The notes under the pieces are model-generated. The model did no database searches, was not told where the DNA came from, and saw only the letters and a program-made list of their open reading frames with translations. A program made the position numbers and the translations under genes. From assembly GCF_001422245.1 (NCBI RefSeq), contig NZ_LMMM01000019.1:62001-126000 (forward strand): a DNA stretch of 64,000 nt, written 5' to 3'. Shown piece after piece: positions 16,225 through 22,521 of this stretch; within the stretch, counting starts at the first letter, position 1, and each line of letters opens with the position of its first letter. The DNA comes from Rhizobium sp. Leaf262. Its GTDB lineage: Bacteria; Pseudomonadota; Alphaproteobacteria; Rhizobiales; Rhizobiaceae.

Positions 16225-17562
16225 ATGGGCTATCAGTTCGTCCATCTCGAAAGCTTCTCCCGGAAGGGAGACGACAAGGGGCGCTCGGCAGCCTTCATAT
16301 TCGCCGAGGCTCGCCGCGATCCTTTGGCGTCTTTTCACGTCGCGAATCCTGCGCCGCCGGTTGTCGTCTTCGGCGTCGGCGTCGCGGAGGTCGAAGCGCT
16401 TCACGATGCCGCCGCCGACGCCGCAAGGACCACGCCAAAGAAGGGCACGCCGCGCAAGCTTCGGCAAGACCACAAGACGCTCCATACGGTCATCGCCTCG
16501 CATCCATACACTATGGAGGAAGTCCGTGCGGACCCTGTGAAGCGGACTGAGGTCAAGGCGTGGGAAGCGCGAACAATCGGCTGGCTTCGTTCACAGTATG
16601 GCGTCGATCTCAAAAGCGTCGTCCGTCACGAGGACGAGTCCCACTATCATATCCACGCTTACGTCGTGCCGACCGACGATCCCGAGATGCGTGCCTTGCG
16701 ACATCATCCAGGCGTCGTCGCGAAGCGTACGGCGATGGCCGCCGGTCCCAGCGACGGCGAGAATCCGAAAGCCCTCTCGAAGCGCGGCGACAGGGAGTAC
16801 AAGGCAGCGATGCGCGCCTGGCAAGACGCCTACCACGAGACCGTCGGCGTTCCCTGCGGCCTCGCTCGTCTCGGTCCTCGGCGTCGGAATCTGCCGCGCG
16901 GCGAGTGGCAGCGGGAGACGGCCCAGGCCAAGGCGTTGCAAGCCGCTCTGGATCGCGCCGCTGCCGTGAACGAAAAAATAGAGGCGCACATCATTACGAA
17001 AAAGGCCGAGGTCGGGACACTGGTTTTGACGGCAACATCGGAAGCCGCTGCGCTGCGCGCCGAGGCCGACGCCGCGATGGCGGAAGCAGCTCAACGTCTC
17101 ACAAAAGCAAAGACGGTTTCAGAGCACGCCAAGTCCGTGCATGACAAAGCCGTGGCTGAACAGCGAAAGGCGCGCTCCATGATGTCCCGCGCCCGCGCTG
17201 AAGCCGCCCGCGTCACGGCAGCAGCGGCTCGTCTCCAGCGCCTGCCCTCGATGCTGCGGACAGCAATCGACGGTTTCCTGCAGAGCCGTGTCGCTGACCG
17301 TATCCGCGCTGCCGTGGCCGTCGAGATGGATCGGCTGCGTAACCAAGCGTCGTCCGCCGACCGCCGTGCCGACGCCGCCGACAAGCAAGCCCGTGCCGCT
17401 GAGGCCGTCAGTAGGAAGGCAGAGGAGCGAGCCCGGACTTTTGAAAATGCACTCACGGAAACGGCTGCGCAGCGCGACGCCGCCCGTCGTGACGTGCAAC
17501 GCCTCCGCCCGCCGAAGCCGGGGCCCGGTCTCGGCATGAGGCCGACGCCGGGGCACCGCTGA
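16225..17562 (+). CDS. MobV/Pre-like HUH relaxase
   Basis: The 445-residue protein has the relaxase motif 'VVRHEDESHYHIHAYVVP' (residues 132-149, with H140, H142 and H144 as the metal-binding histidines). It is followed by a 'KAAMRAWQDAYHETVGVPCGLARLG' section, the same order as in MobV/Pre plasmid mobilisation proteins. Residues about 235-430 are a long alanine/arginine/glutamate-rich coiled coil. The protein would nick oriT and lead the strand to a conjugation pore supplied by another element. The ATG follows GAGGGACGC. The catalytic residue near the N-terminus is not certain; Y3 is one candidate. Confidence 0.8.
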   Translation: MGYQFVHLESFSRKGDDKGRSAAFIFAEARRDPLASFHVANPAPPVVVFGVGVAEVEALHDAAADAARTTPKKGTPRKLRQDHKTLHTVIASHPYTMEEVRADPVKRTEVKAWEARTIGWLRSQYGVDLKSVVRHEDESHYHIHAYVVPTDDPEMRALRHHPGVVAKRTAMAAGPSDGENPKALSKRGDREYKAAMRAWQDAYHETVGVPCGLARLGPRRRNLPRGEWQRETAQAKALQAALDRAAAVNEKIEAHIITKKAEVGTLVLTATSEAAALRAEADAAMAEAAQRLTKAKTVSEHAKSVHDKAVAEQRKARSMMSRARAEAARVTAAAARLQRLPSMLRTAIDGFLQSRVADRIRAAVAVEMDRLRNQASSADRRADAADKQARAAEAVSRKAEERARTFENALTETAAQRDAARRDVQRLRPPKPGPGLGMRPTPGHR

Positions 17563-17687
17563 ATTGCTGTATTGTCAACAATTACAGTCTATTAACCAGC
17601 GTCAACTTTCTTTCGAAACAGGGTAGAAATACCCTTGTGGAAATCACTGGAGGGCGTCATGGTGATCTCGTCAGCGCGACGGAAGAC

Positions 17688-17705
17688 CTCTGCACACGCA
17701 GAGAT
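17688..17705 (+). repeat. Palindromic repeat unit 1 of 3
   Basis: CTCTGCACACGCAGAGAT has 6-base arms CTCTGC/GCAGAG and loop ACAC. The units start 58 and 48 bases apart; flanks outside the 18 bases are not conserved. Confidence 0.85.
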
Positions 17706-17745
17706 ATTCCTGACATGCTGGCCGTTCGTTCCCTCGTGGCACGTT

Positions 17746-17763
17746 CTCTGCAAACGCAGAGAT
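17746..17763 (+). repeat. Palindromic repeat unit 2 of 3
   Basis: CTCTGCAAACGCAGAGAT is identical to unit 1 except for the second loop base. Confidence 0.85.
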
Positions 17764-17793
17764 GTACCGTTCTACATAGAGAATAGCGAATGC

Positions 17794-17811
17794 CTCTGCA
17801 TACGCAGAGAT
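17794..17811 (+). repeat. Palindromic repeat unit 3 of 3
   Basis: CTCTGCATACGCAGAGAT again differs only at the second loop base. It is followed after 9 bases by the first CCGCC hairpin. Confidence 0.85.
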
Positions 17812-17815
17812 TTCA

Positions 17816-17914
17816 GTCCACCGCCGTGTAGGCGGCTCTGAAGTATATGGATTGGGTCAATGGATTGATTTCCAGAGTTCCTAACTGTTAACCGCCGTGA
17901 AGGCGGATTGAAAG
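17816..17914 (+). repeat. Pair of CCGCC-GTGTA/GTGAA-GGCGG hairpins
   Basis: Two copies of ACCGCCGTGWAGGCGG (17820-17835 and 17891-17906) are separated by 55 bases. The first, with its flanks (17816-17843), matches 22 of 28 positions of the common type I-F CRISPR repeat by my own hand alignment, including the GTGTA loop. The second is weaker (19 of 28). The 43-base interval is not the 32 bases of I-F spacers, and no cas genes are present. Confidence 0.6.
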
Positions 17915-17940
17915 GGAGGCTCCGGCCTCCCTTTCTGCTT
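17911..17940 (+). terminator. Strong terminator after the hairpin array
   Basis: AAAGGGAGGC-TCCG-GCCTCCCTTT is a 10-base-pair stem with a tetraloop, followed by CTGCTTTC. It would end a transcript covering the five upstream hairpins. It could also act on the minus strand. Confidence 0.7.
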
Positions 17941-18006
17941 TCGACGCCGAGCGCGGCGTCTCTGGCTCCGGGACGCCCGGAGGCCGGAAACCTCCCGGAA
18001 ACGTTG

Positions 18007-18088
18007 GATTCCAAAAATGAGGACGTCGGAAGTGGCCTTCTAAGCCCTTCGGCGAGACGTCGCCGTGTCCCAACCCATAGGAATCGGC
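18007..18088 (+). repeat. About 80-base diverged repeat, copy 1
   Basis: It begins ATTCCAAAAATGAGGACG and runs to TAGGAATCGG. It aligns without gaps to 19067-19147 and keeps the start ATGAGGACG, GGCCTTCT, GACGTC and AACCC blocks. Here the small frame inside (MRTSEVAF) is stopped after eight codons. Confidence 0.65.
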
Positions 18089-18182
18089 GTTGAATCCTCC
18101 ATCCGCCCACCGAGACGTTCGTTCGGATTTGCGTCGAATCCAGCCGGCGCGCATGCTTGTCGCAGGGGTTGGAGGCGTCGGC

Positions 18183-18830
18183 ATGAGCATGGAATCGAAG
18201 GAACGGAAGCGACGTCGAACGTGCGTAGACGAACTGCGGCGCGATCTGGCTCGACGCCGCGAACGCCGAACTGACCCAGCGACGAAGACGCTTCTGCAAC
18301 TTCTGACGCTGCTGTCTGCTGCGCTCGCTCTCATGCAGCCAGCCGAACCAGCGTTTGACATCGCTCCTCGTTCCCGACGCCGGACGCGGTATGACCCGCC
18401 GCAGGGATACGGGCTGGGCCGCGACGCCTGGGCTCGCGAGCGCGGGCTCGAACCGCAGCCGGACTCCGTACTCGCGACGTCGGAGACGCCCGTGGCACGC
18501 TTGCGGCCAGCTCTCAAGTCATGGCGGCGCCTAGTCCGCGAGCTAGACTCTCCATCGCCGCGGCGTCGCGAATCCGCTCGTGCTGCTCTCGAACATCGAC
18601 TGCCGTCCCTTTGTCATGACTGGCTGCGCAGACAGGTCGCGAGCGAGGACCGCAGCCAACTGCGAATGCTCGGGGTTGGCGTGGGACCGGCGGAACTTGT
18701 GCAGCGCGCCATGATGGCGGCGCGTGTCGAGAGCGCCAATGAGCCGGAGGTGCTGCCGTCCCTGGCTCCCGCGATGGAGCTGGACGTCGAGGACGAAGAC
18801 AACGCCGATCCGGGACTCGGCAAGCGATAG
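18183..18830 (+). CDS. Unrecognised basic protein of the mobile element
   Basis: From the ATG at 18183 (GGAGG nine bases upstream) the product has 215 residues. The N-terminal 35 are very basic ('SKERKRRRTCVDELRRDLARRRERR'). A hydrophobic stretch follows (residues about 40-58, 'TLLQLLTLLSAALAL'), then an arginine-rich middle and an acidic tail ('LDVEDEDNAD'). This charge layout suits a nucleic-acid-associated or membrane-linked accessory protein, but no family is recognised. The following small gene starts 11 bases downstream with its own ribosome site, so the two form an operon. A longer frame from TTG 18090 is less likely. Confidence 0.6.
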   Translation: MSMESKERKRRRTCVDELRRDLARRRERRTDPATKTLLQLLTLLSAALALMQPAEPAFDIAPRSRRRTRYDPPQGYGLGRDAWARERGLEPQPDSVLATSETPVARLRPALKSWRRLVRELDSPSPRRRESARAALEHRLPSLCHDWLRRQVASEDRSQLRMLGVGVGPAELVQRAMMAARVESANEPEVLPSLAPAMELDVEDEDNADPGLGKR

Positions 18831-18841
18831 GAGATAACGTG

Positions 18842-19060
18842 ATGATAGACGTAACGGAAAAAGAAACCGACGCCGGGGCGATTTTCGGTCATCTGACGTT
18901 GGGCCAGCGGCAACAACTCGCCGCGCTCGACGCCGCGTATGTCGATCTCTTGACGCCCGAGGTCGCCGACAAGAACGACATCGAGGCTCTGGCCGACGCC
19001 GTCGTCAAGCTCTACGACGAAATCGCCGGCGGGCGCCCGGCGCTCGAAAACCCGGACTGA
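18842..19060 (+). CDS. Small acidic protein, element operon
   Basis: The start is ATG 18842 (a GTG three bases earlier is possible) behind AGGAGATAAC. The 72 residues are acidic and mostly helical ('TLGQRQQLAALDAAYVDLLTPEVADKNDIEALADAVVKLYDEI' in two helices). No family is recognised. Its pairing with the basic 215-residue protein upstream could mean that the two interact, but this is only suggested by gene order and opposite charge. The second copy of the 80-base repeat begins 6 bases after its stop. Confidence 0.6.
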   Translation: MIDVTEKETDAGAIFGHLTLGQRQQLAALDAAYVDLLTPEVADKNDIEALADAVVKLYDEIAGGRPALENPD

Positions 19061-19065
19061 AGGTC

Positions 19066-19148
19066 GAAATCCCAAAATGAGGACGCCGGAAACGGCCTTC
19101 TCGTGGCGTCTGGGCGACGTCACCGTATCCTAACCCGCCCAAATTCCG
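19066..19148 (+). repeat. About 80-base diverged repeat, copy 2
   Basis: This is the second copy of the repeat at 18007-18088. Here the internal frame is open for 18 codons (ATG at 19077; product MRTPETAFSWRLGDVTVS) and ends at TAA 19131-19133. The two copies bracket the two-gene operon. Confidence 0.65.
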
Positions 19149-19239
19149 AGAAAATTACTCGTCACGAAAACCGGTTCGTACGAAGTTTGAGAGTATCACG
19201 GCCGCTTCGCATGAGAACGGAGCCTGATGGCCACGCTCT

Positions 19240-19491
19240 CTATTCTCTCTGGTAGATGCTGATGACGTAGTGATTTTCCTCTTCGTCGTGCTCTGCCCAG
19301 ACGCTATCTTGGCACGCTCCGCAGCGGCTTTCGATATGCTCTTCTATCGCGTCTCTGAGTGATCCATGCTGCTCGTGATCCCAGTCCCTTAGCTCGCGTG
19401 TGAGCAGCCGAGGAATGACGCACGACTTGCACTTCGAACCGTGTGTCGACAGTGAGAAGATCGGATAGAGTATTTCAAGTTCGGTATGCAT
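19240..19491 (-). CDS. Small double-CxxC protein, likely zinc-binding
   Basis: The 83 residues contain 'KCKSCVIP' and 'RCGACQDSV', two CxxC knuckles about 34 residues apart that could hold one zinc ion. An acidic stretch (WAEHDEEENH) follows. AGGAGACATCGC precedes the ATG. Its start lies 13 bases after the stop of the gene at 19505, so the two share an operon on the minus strand. No family is recognised; possible roles in such elements include transcription control. Confidence 0.6.
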   Translation of the reverse strand: MHTELEILYPIFSLSTHGSKCKSCVIPRLLTRELRDWDHEQHGSLRDAIEEHIESRCGACQDSVWAEHDEEENHYVISIYQRE

Positions 19492-19504
19492 GCGATGTCT
19501 CCTG

Positions 19505-19738
19505 TTATGCTACCAGCCTGTCGAGTGCGCGGACGCCTAGCCGTTGGACGTCGCGTGCTATGGCCTTCCCGGCTCCGGGTAGGCGGGACCGGCGGGCAAT
19601 CTTCTCGACGCCTGTCTTGCGCGACCGGACAGAGATCGTGGCGAGGTAAAAGAGGATGCCTCGCGCGTCTCTGTGCGTCGTCTCGGTAATGATGACGTCT
19701 ACCGCCAGACCTTTGATCGTCGTCGTTGTTGTTTCCAT
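19505..19738 (-). CDS. Small protein of unknown function, element operon
   Basis: The start at 19738 has GGGGATTTCC upstream; an ATG at 19750 is also possible. The 77 residues begin with a threonine run (METTTTTIKG), continue with 'VDVIITETTHRDARGILFYLATISVRSR' (alternating beta pattern) and end in a basic helix (GKAIARDVQRLGVRALDRLV). No family is recognised. A small gene on the same strand as the integrase is where an excisionase is often found, but this sequence lacks a clear helix-turn-helix. Confidence 0.5.
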   Translation of the reverse strand: METTTTTIKGLAVDVIITETTHRDARGILFYLATISVRSRKTGVEKIARRSRLPGAGKAIARDVQRLGVRALDRLVA

Positions 19739-20119
19739 GGAAATCCCCATAAATCATTGTTTTACAAAGTTTTTATAGCAGATTCCGACGGTTGAGCCCA
19801 GGATTACCCAAGCAGAGGACCAACGAAGATCTAACGACCGAAAGTCGGGCGTCTCGATGTGCGGCATCTCTCCTTGGCTCCGGGCGCGGCGGTAGGCGGG
19901 GGTTGACGTCAGCCGTGCGCGCATAGGCTCTTTCGAAGGGCATGTCCCGCAAGGGGGATGACCGCAGCCCCTCCGGGGCGTGAGAAGAGCGCGCACGTCG
20001 GACGTCACCGAGCGAGAAGGTTCCGCGACTATTCGGGAGTACCGGTCCGCGAAGCGGATCGACCAGAGACACGTGGCTCTGGTCGAAGGTGCGGAGAATC
20101 GTCGTGGAAAAGAGCGAGG
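19739..20119. other. Gene-free region downstream of the integrase
   Basis: Open frames here (for example 19773-20072 on the minus strand) have arginine/proline-rich shadow-like products and no ribosome site. A perfect 10-base stem with an 8-base loop, TCGACCAGAG / CTCTGGTCGA, lies at 20059-20086. It has no T-run. Nothing else is recognisable. Confidence 0.5.
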
Positions 20120-21745
20120 CTACCCGCGCCGGGTCCCGGATTCGAGATACGGCGACAGGTCGAGGCCTTTGGGCAGTGGAAGGGCGGACAGTACCTCTAT
20201 TTCGTCTGCGACGAGGACTTTCGAGCCGTAGTTCCTCGATACCGTCCCAAGCGCATGACCGATCTGAATATCATTCGTCCGGTCATCAACTCGTGCGAGT
20301 CGCATGATGTCTTTCGCTGTGTGTCGTGTGGAATGAAACACGACTTTTTGCGGTTCGTGAACACCGACTTTCTTGAGCATGTTGTTCATGCGCTTTGAAG
20401 CGGCGTCGGCTGGATCGGCGACACGTGTTTTTCCGTGATAGAAAGCGGCGGGAAATAGCCAGTCATCTGCTCTTCGGGACTGCGCATATTTTATGAACCC
20501 GACAGTCACGAAAATCTCGTGGATCGCGACCAGCCGCCGCGCGGCCCTGCTTTTTAGTTTCCGCTCGTCTGCCGTTCCATCTTCGTCGGTAATATCTGTG
20601 CGGAGATCGAGTATCCAATGTTTCGTGCCGCTATCGTCCTGCATCGGGTAAATATCTTTGCCTTGCAGGAAAATAAGTTCACCGATTCTGGCTCCGGTGA
20701 TCGCTCCGAGCAGCGGCAGCCACCTCATCTCGGCGCGGCCTTGCGCCGCCGCATGCTTGAACCAACGGTTTAGTTCTTCGACCGTGAGCGGACGCCGTTC
20801 GGTAGACTCGCGCCCGGATATCGAAACCCTGGCGTCGGCCAGCGGCGAAGTGAAGTTGTGATGTGCCGCCATCTGTCGGAAGAAGATTTTCAAGGGGGAG
20901 AAATAATTCGTTTCGATTGTCGTCGCCGTCATCTTTTTGAACGGGATTTTTCGCTGGTCGTTGTAGTCGGCTGCCTGCTGGTGAGTCTTGCCCTTGAATT
21001 CCGGGCGCACACTTAAATTGGCTGGAACGCGGGTCAGCAGGCTGGACCATTTCTGAAATTCGAGAAAACCGTATTTGTTGATGGGCTTGTCGCCTGCAAA
21101 CCGGATAAAATCGGAGATTCGATTGTAGTCTGTATCGACTTTCTTGCTGTCGATGTCGGTGTCCCTCCGTGCCTTCGTCCAGGTCTCAAGGCACTCGGAT
21201 ATGAGCGGTCGTGGCGGCCCGCCTTCGAGCGACATTTGCACTTTCTCCGCCAGTGCTGCCATTTGCGTCTGCATCAAGGTCAATGCATCGGCGGCGTCTT
21301 CCTGTCCCCTCTTCGGGAGGCTGCGCACTTTTTTCTCGATGGCCTGCATACCGTCCGCAAGCATCCCCAGTTGCGCACCGACCGGCTGTAGCAAGGTCAT
21401 CGCGTCATTCTGTCCCGACAGCCGCGCCGACTGGACTTCGACGGCCAGCAACCGCTCCGATTTGTCTTGGTATTCTCGGAATTGCTCAAGCAGACCGTCA
21501 AGCTGCTGATGGAGTTCTGCGATGATCTCATCCCGGATGTCTGTCATGTCGCTGCCCCGCAATGCTCTTACGGTGATGAATAGCCTCTCGGCGTGACCGG
21601 AGAGTAAACGGGCTGCCCGCCGAGCGGACGATGCCGACATATTGCGGAGCGGAATTCGGATGGGCGTCCGTCCGATTCGCACTTGCAAGTCGGCTGGCAC
21701 CGCGATCTGGAAACGAAAACCGGTCTTCCGGTGAGTGAGATACAT
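20120..21745 (-). CDS. Tyrosine recombinase (integrase) of the element
   Basis: The 541-residue protein starts with a DUF6538-like arm-binding stretch (YLTHRKTGFRFQIAVPADL). It has a long helical insert (residues about 65-175), a core-binding domain and a C-terminal catalytic domain. Catalytic residues can be seen: R353 (GARIGEL), H471-x-x-R474 (HSTRHT), H497 (IGHALG) and Y506 (SRNYGSK). The gene lies 87 bases from the tRNA-Ser 3' end and reads away from it, the usual position for a tRNA-targeting integrase. It should catalyse insertion into and excision from the 19-base core repeat. Confidence 0.92.
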   Translation of the reverse strand: MYLTHRKTGFRFQIAVPADLQVRIGRTPIRIPLRNMSASSARRAARLLSGHAERLFITVRALRGSDMTDIRDEIIAELHQQLDGLLEQFREYQDKSERLLAVEVQSARLSGQNDAMTLLQPVGAQLGMLADGMQAIEKKVRSLPKRGQEDAADALTLMQTQMAALAEKVQMSLEGGPPRPLISECLETWTKARRDTDIDSKKVDTDYNRISDFIRFAGDKPINKYGFLEFQKWSSLLTRVPANLSVRPEFKGKTHQQAADYNDQRKIPFKKMTATTIETNYFSPLKIFFRQMAAHHNFTSPLADARVSISGRESTERRPLTVEELNRWFKHAAAQGRAEMRWLPLLGAITGARIGELIFLQGKDIYPMQDDSGTKHWILDLRTDITDEDGTADERKLKSRAARRLVAIHEIFVTVGFIKYAQSRRADDWLFPAAFYHGKTRVADPADAASKRMNNMLKKVGVHEPQKVVFHSTRHTAKDIMRLARVDDRTNDIQIGHALGTVSRNYGSKVLVADEIEVLSALPLPKGLDLSPYLESGTRRG

Positions 21746-21816
21746 CGATTCGCCGTCGTATTTTTGGGTATTCTCGTGGGTAGAGATTCCCGAAAAACGG
21801 CAAATTCTGAAGAAAT

Positions 21817-21830
21817 ATCAATGGGTTACA
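21817..21830 (-). repeat. Putative integrase arm site, right
   Basis: ATCAATGGGTTACA is the exact reverse complement of 11773-11786 and lies directly inside the right attachment core. Confidence 0.45.
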
Positions 21831-21831
21831 T

Positions 21832-21850
21832 ATGGCGGAGAGGATGGGAT
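21832..21850 (+). repeat. Attachment site copy within tRNA-Ser
   Basis: The same 19 bases as 11738-11756. This copy is part of the intact tRNA-Ser gene, so integration left the tRNA functional. Confidence 0.88.
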
Positions 21851-21923
21851 TCGAACCCACGATACGCTTTTGACGTATACTCCCTTAGCAGGGGAGCGCC
21901 TTCGACCACTCGGCCACCTCTCC
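21833..21923 (-). tRNA. tRNA-Ser (anticodon GCT)
   Basis: Read on the minus strand the gene starts GGAGAGGTGGCCGAGTGG and has the long variable arm of serine tRNAs. Its anticodon stem-loop CTCCC-CTGCTAA-GGGAG carries anticodon GCT, the T arm contains GGTTCGAATCC, and the encoded 3' end is CCTCTCCGCCA. The acceptor stem GGAGAGG/CCTCTCC pairs fully. It is the insertion target of the element. Confidence 0.95.
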
Positions 21924-22521
21924 GGTGCCGCCTGATTATTGCGTAAAAAAATCGAATGCAAGGCCTTTTCTATAAAGAGGCGAAAAAGAACCGTTTCCCC
22001 ACCACCTTTTTCCAGGTCGCGTCATTTGTCTCAAAGGGAATCACCAAGCGTTTGGCTGCCACGTCGAAGAATCGCTTTGGCGCACCAGCGCGATTCTGTC
22101 GGGCACCCCGCGTCTTTTTCGCGGCGCTGCAGAATGGGACACGATTCTCGCTCTGCGCCGGAAGCCCGCAAACACCCCTATAAAGGCCTGTTTGCCACGA
22201 TTCTGCCGCCTTGTGGCAAATCGGGCATCCTTCCGTTCCACCAATAAGTGACGGATTCCAAACCCTTTTTTTAACATCTCGTAAACCTTTTCAGACCCGC
22301 CGTGCCCAAATTGTGTTTTTTGAGCAACATGGTGAGGTGAAGCTCGTGTAGAAAGCCGTCATATTCATCATTGCCGATTGCAAGCACGTCAGCCTTTTGT
22401 ATTTTCAGCAACGGAAGCGAGGCGGTGGATCGTCCGTTTTCGAGAACACGGGAATGGGGCAGGGAATGCTGTCCTTCAGCTTAAGAACCCAGACCCTTTT
22501 GAAACTTGACTGGAGGTCAAC
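21924..22521. other. Upstream region of the porin gene, no gene
   Basis: About 600 bases separate the tRNA from the first porin. Frames at 21939-22247 and 22041-22277 give arginine-rich shadow products without start signals. The last 200 bases probably hold the porin promoter and a long leader. The GACTGGAGGTCAAC string before the ATG is shared with the second porin. Confidence 0.5.

Larger units (their letters stand above)
17563..18182. other. Repeat- and hairpin-rich non-coding block
   Basis: This 620-base stretch holds three identical palindromic units (17688, 17746, 17794), two CCGCC-loop-GGCGG hairpins (17821, 17892), a strong terminator (17911), a GACGCC/GGCGTC hairpin (17943-17960) and one copy of an 80-base repeat (18007-18088). 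A frame from 18090 that runs into the next gene lacks its own ribosome site. The presence of a terminator directly after the hairpins suggests that the block is transcribed into a structured RNA, or that it is the element's replication origin with iterons. Confidence 0.6.
11738..21850. mobile_element. Integrative and mobilizable element inserted at tRNA-Ser(GCT)
   Basis: A 19-base direct repeat of the tRNA-Ser 3' end bounds about 10.1 kb of DNA. Inside are a tyrosine recombinase at the tRNA-proximal end, an HUH rolling-circle Rep-like protein, a MobV-like HUH relaxase, a candidate oriT and repeat-rich DNA. There is also an AIPR defence gene and several unrecognised small genes. No type IV secretion genes are present, so transfer would need a helper system; that makes it an IME and not a self-transmissible ICE. 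The low-GC AIPR gene beside GC-rich rep/mob genes suggests a mosaic origin. The flanking genes are ordinary chromosomal ones. Confidence 0.88.

Noticed and set aside
17688..17914. A true CRISPR array
   Set aside because: Repeats are only 18 or 16 bases, spacers differ greatly in length (40, 30 and 55 bases), the two repeat types are unrelated, and no cas gene is present.
17688..18830. Type III toxin-antitoxin system (RNA repeats, terminator, toxin gene)
   Set aside because: The layout of repeats then terminator then gene is similar, but the repeat spacing is irregular, the terminator is separated from the gene by 250 bases, and the basic 215-residue protein shows no ToxN-like sequence.
19773..20072. 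A possible excisionase gene downstream of the integrase
   Set aside because: The product is arginine/proline-rich without a helix-turn-helix, and it lacks a ribosome site.
21939..22247. A 102-codon frame between the tRNA and the porin
   Set aside because: Arginine-rich and motif-free, with no start signal; overlapped by equally poor frames on both strands.
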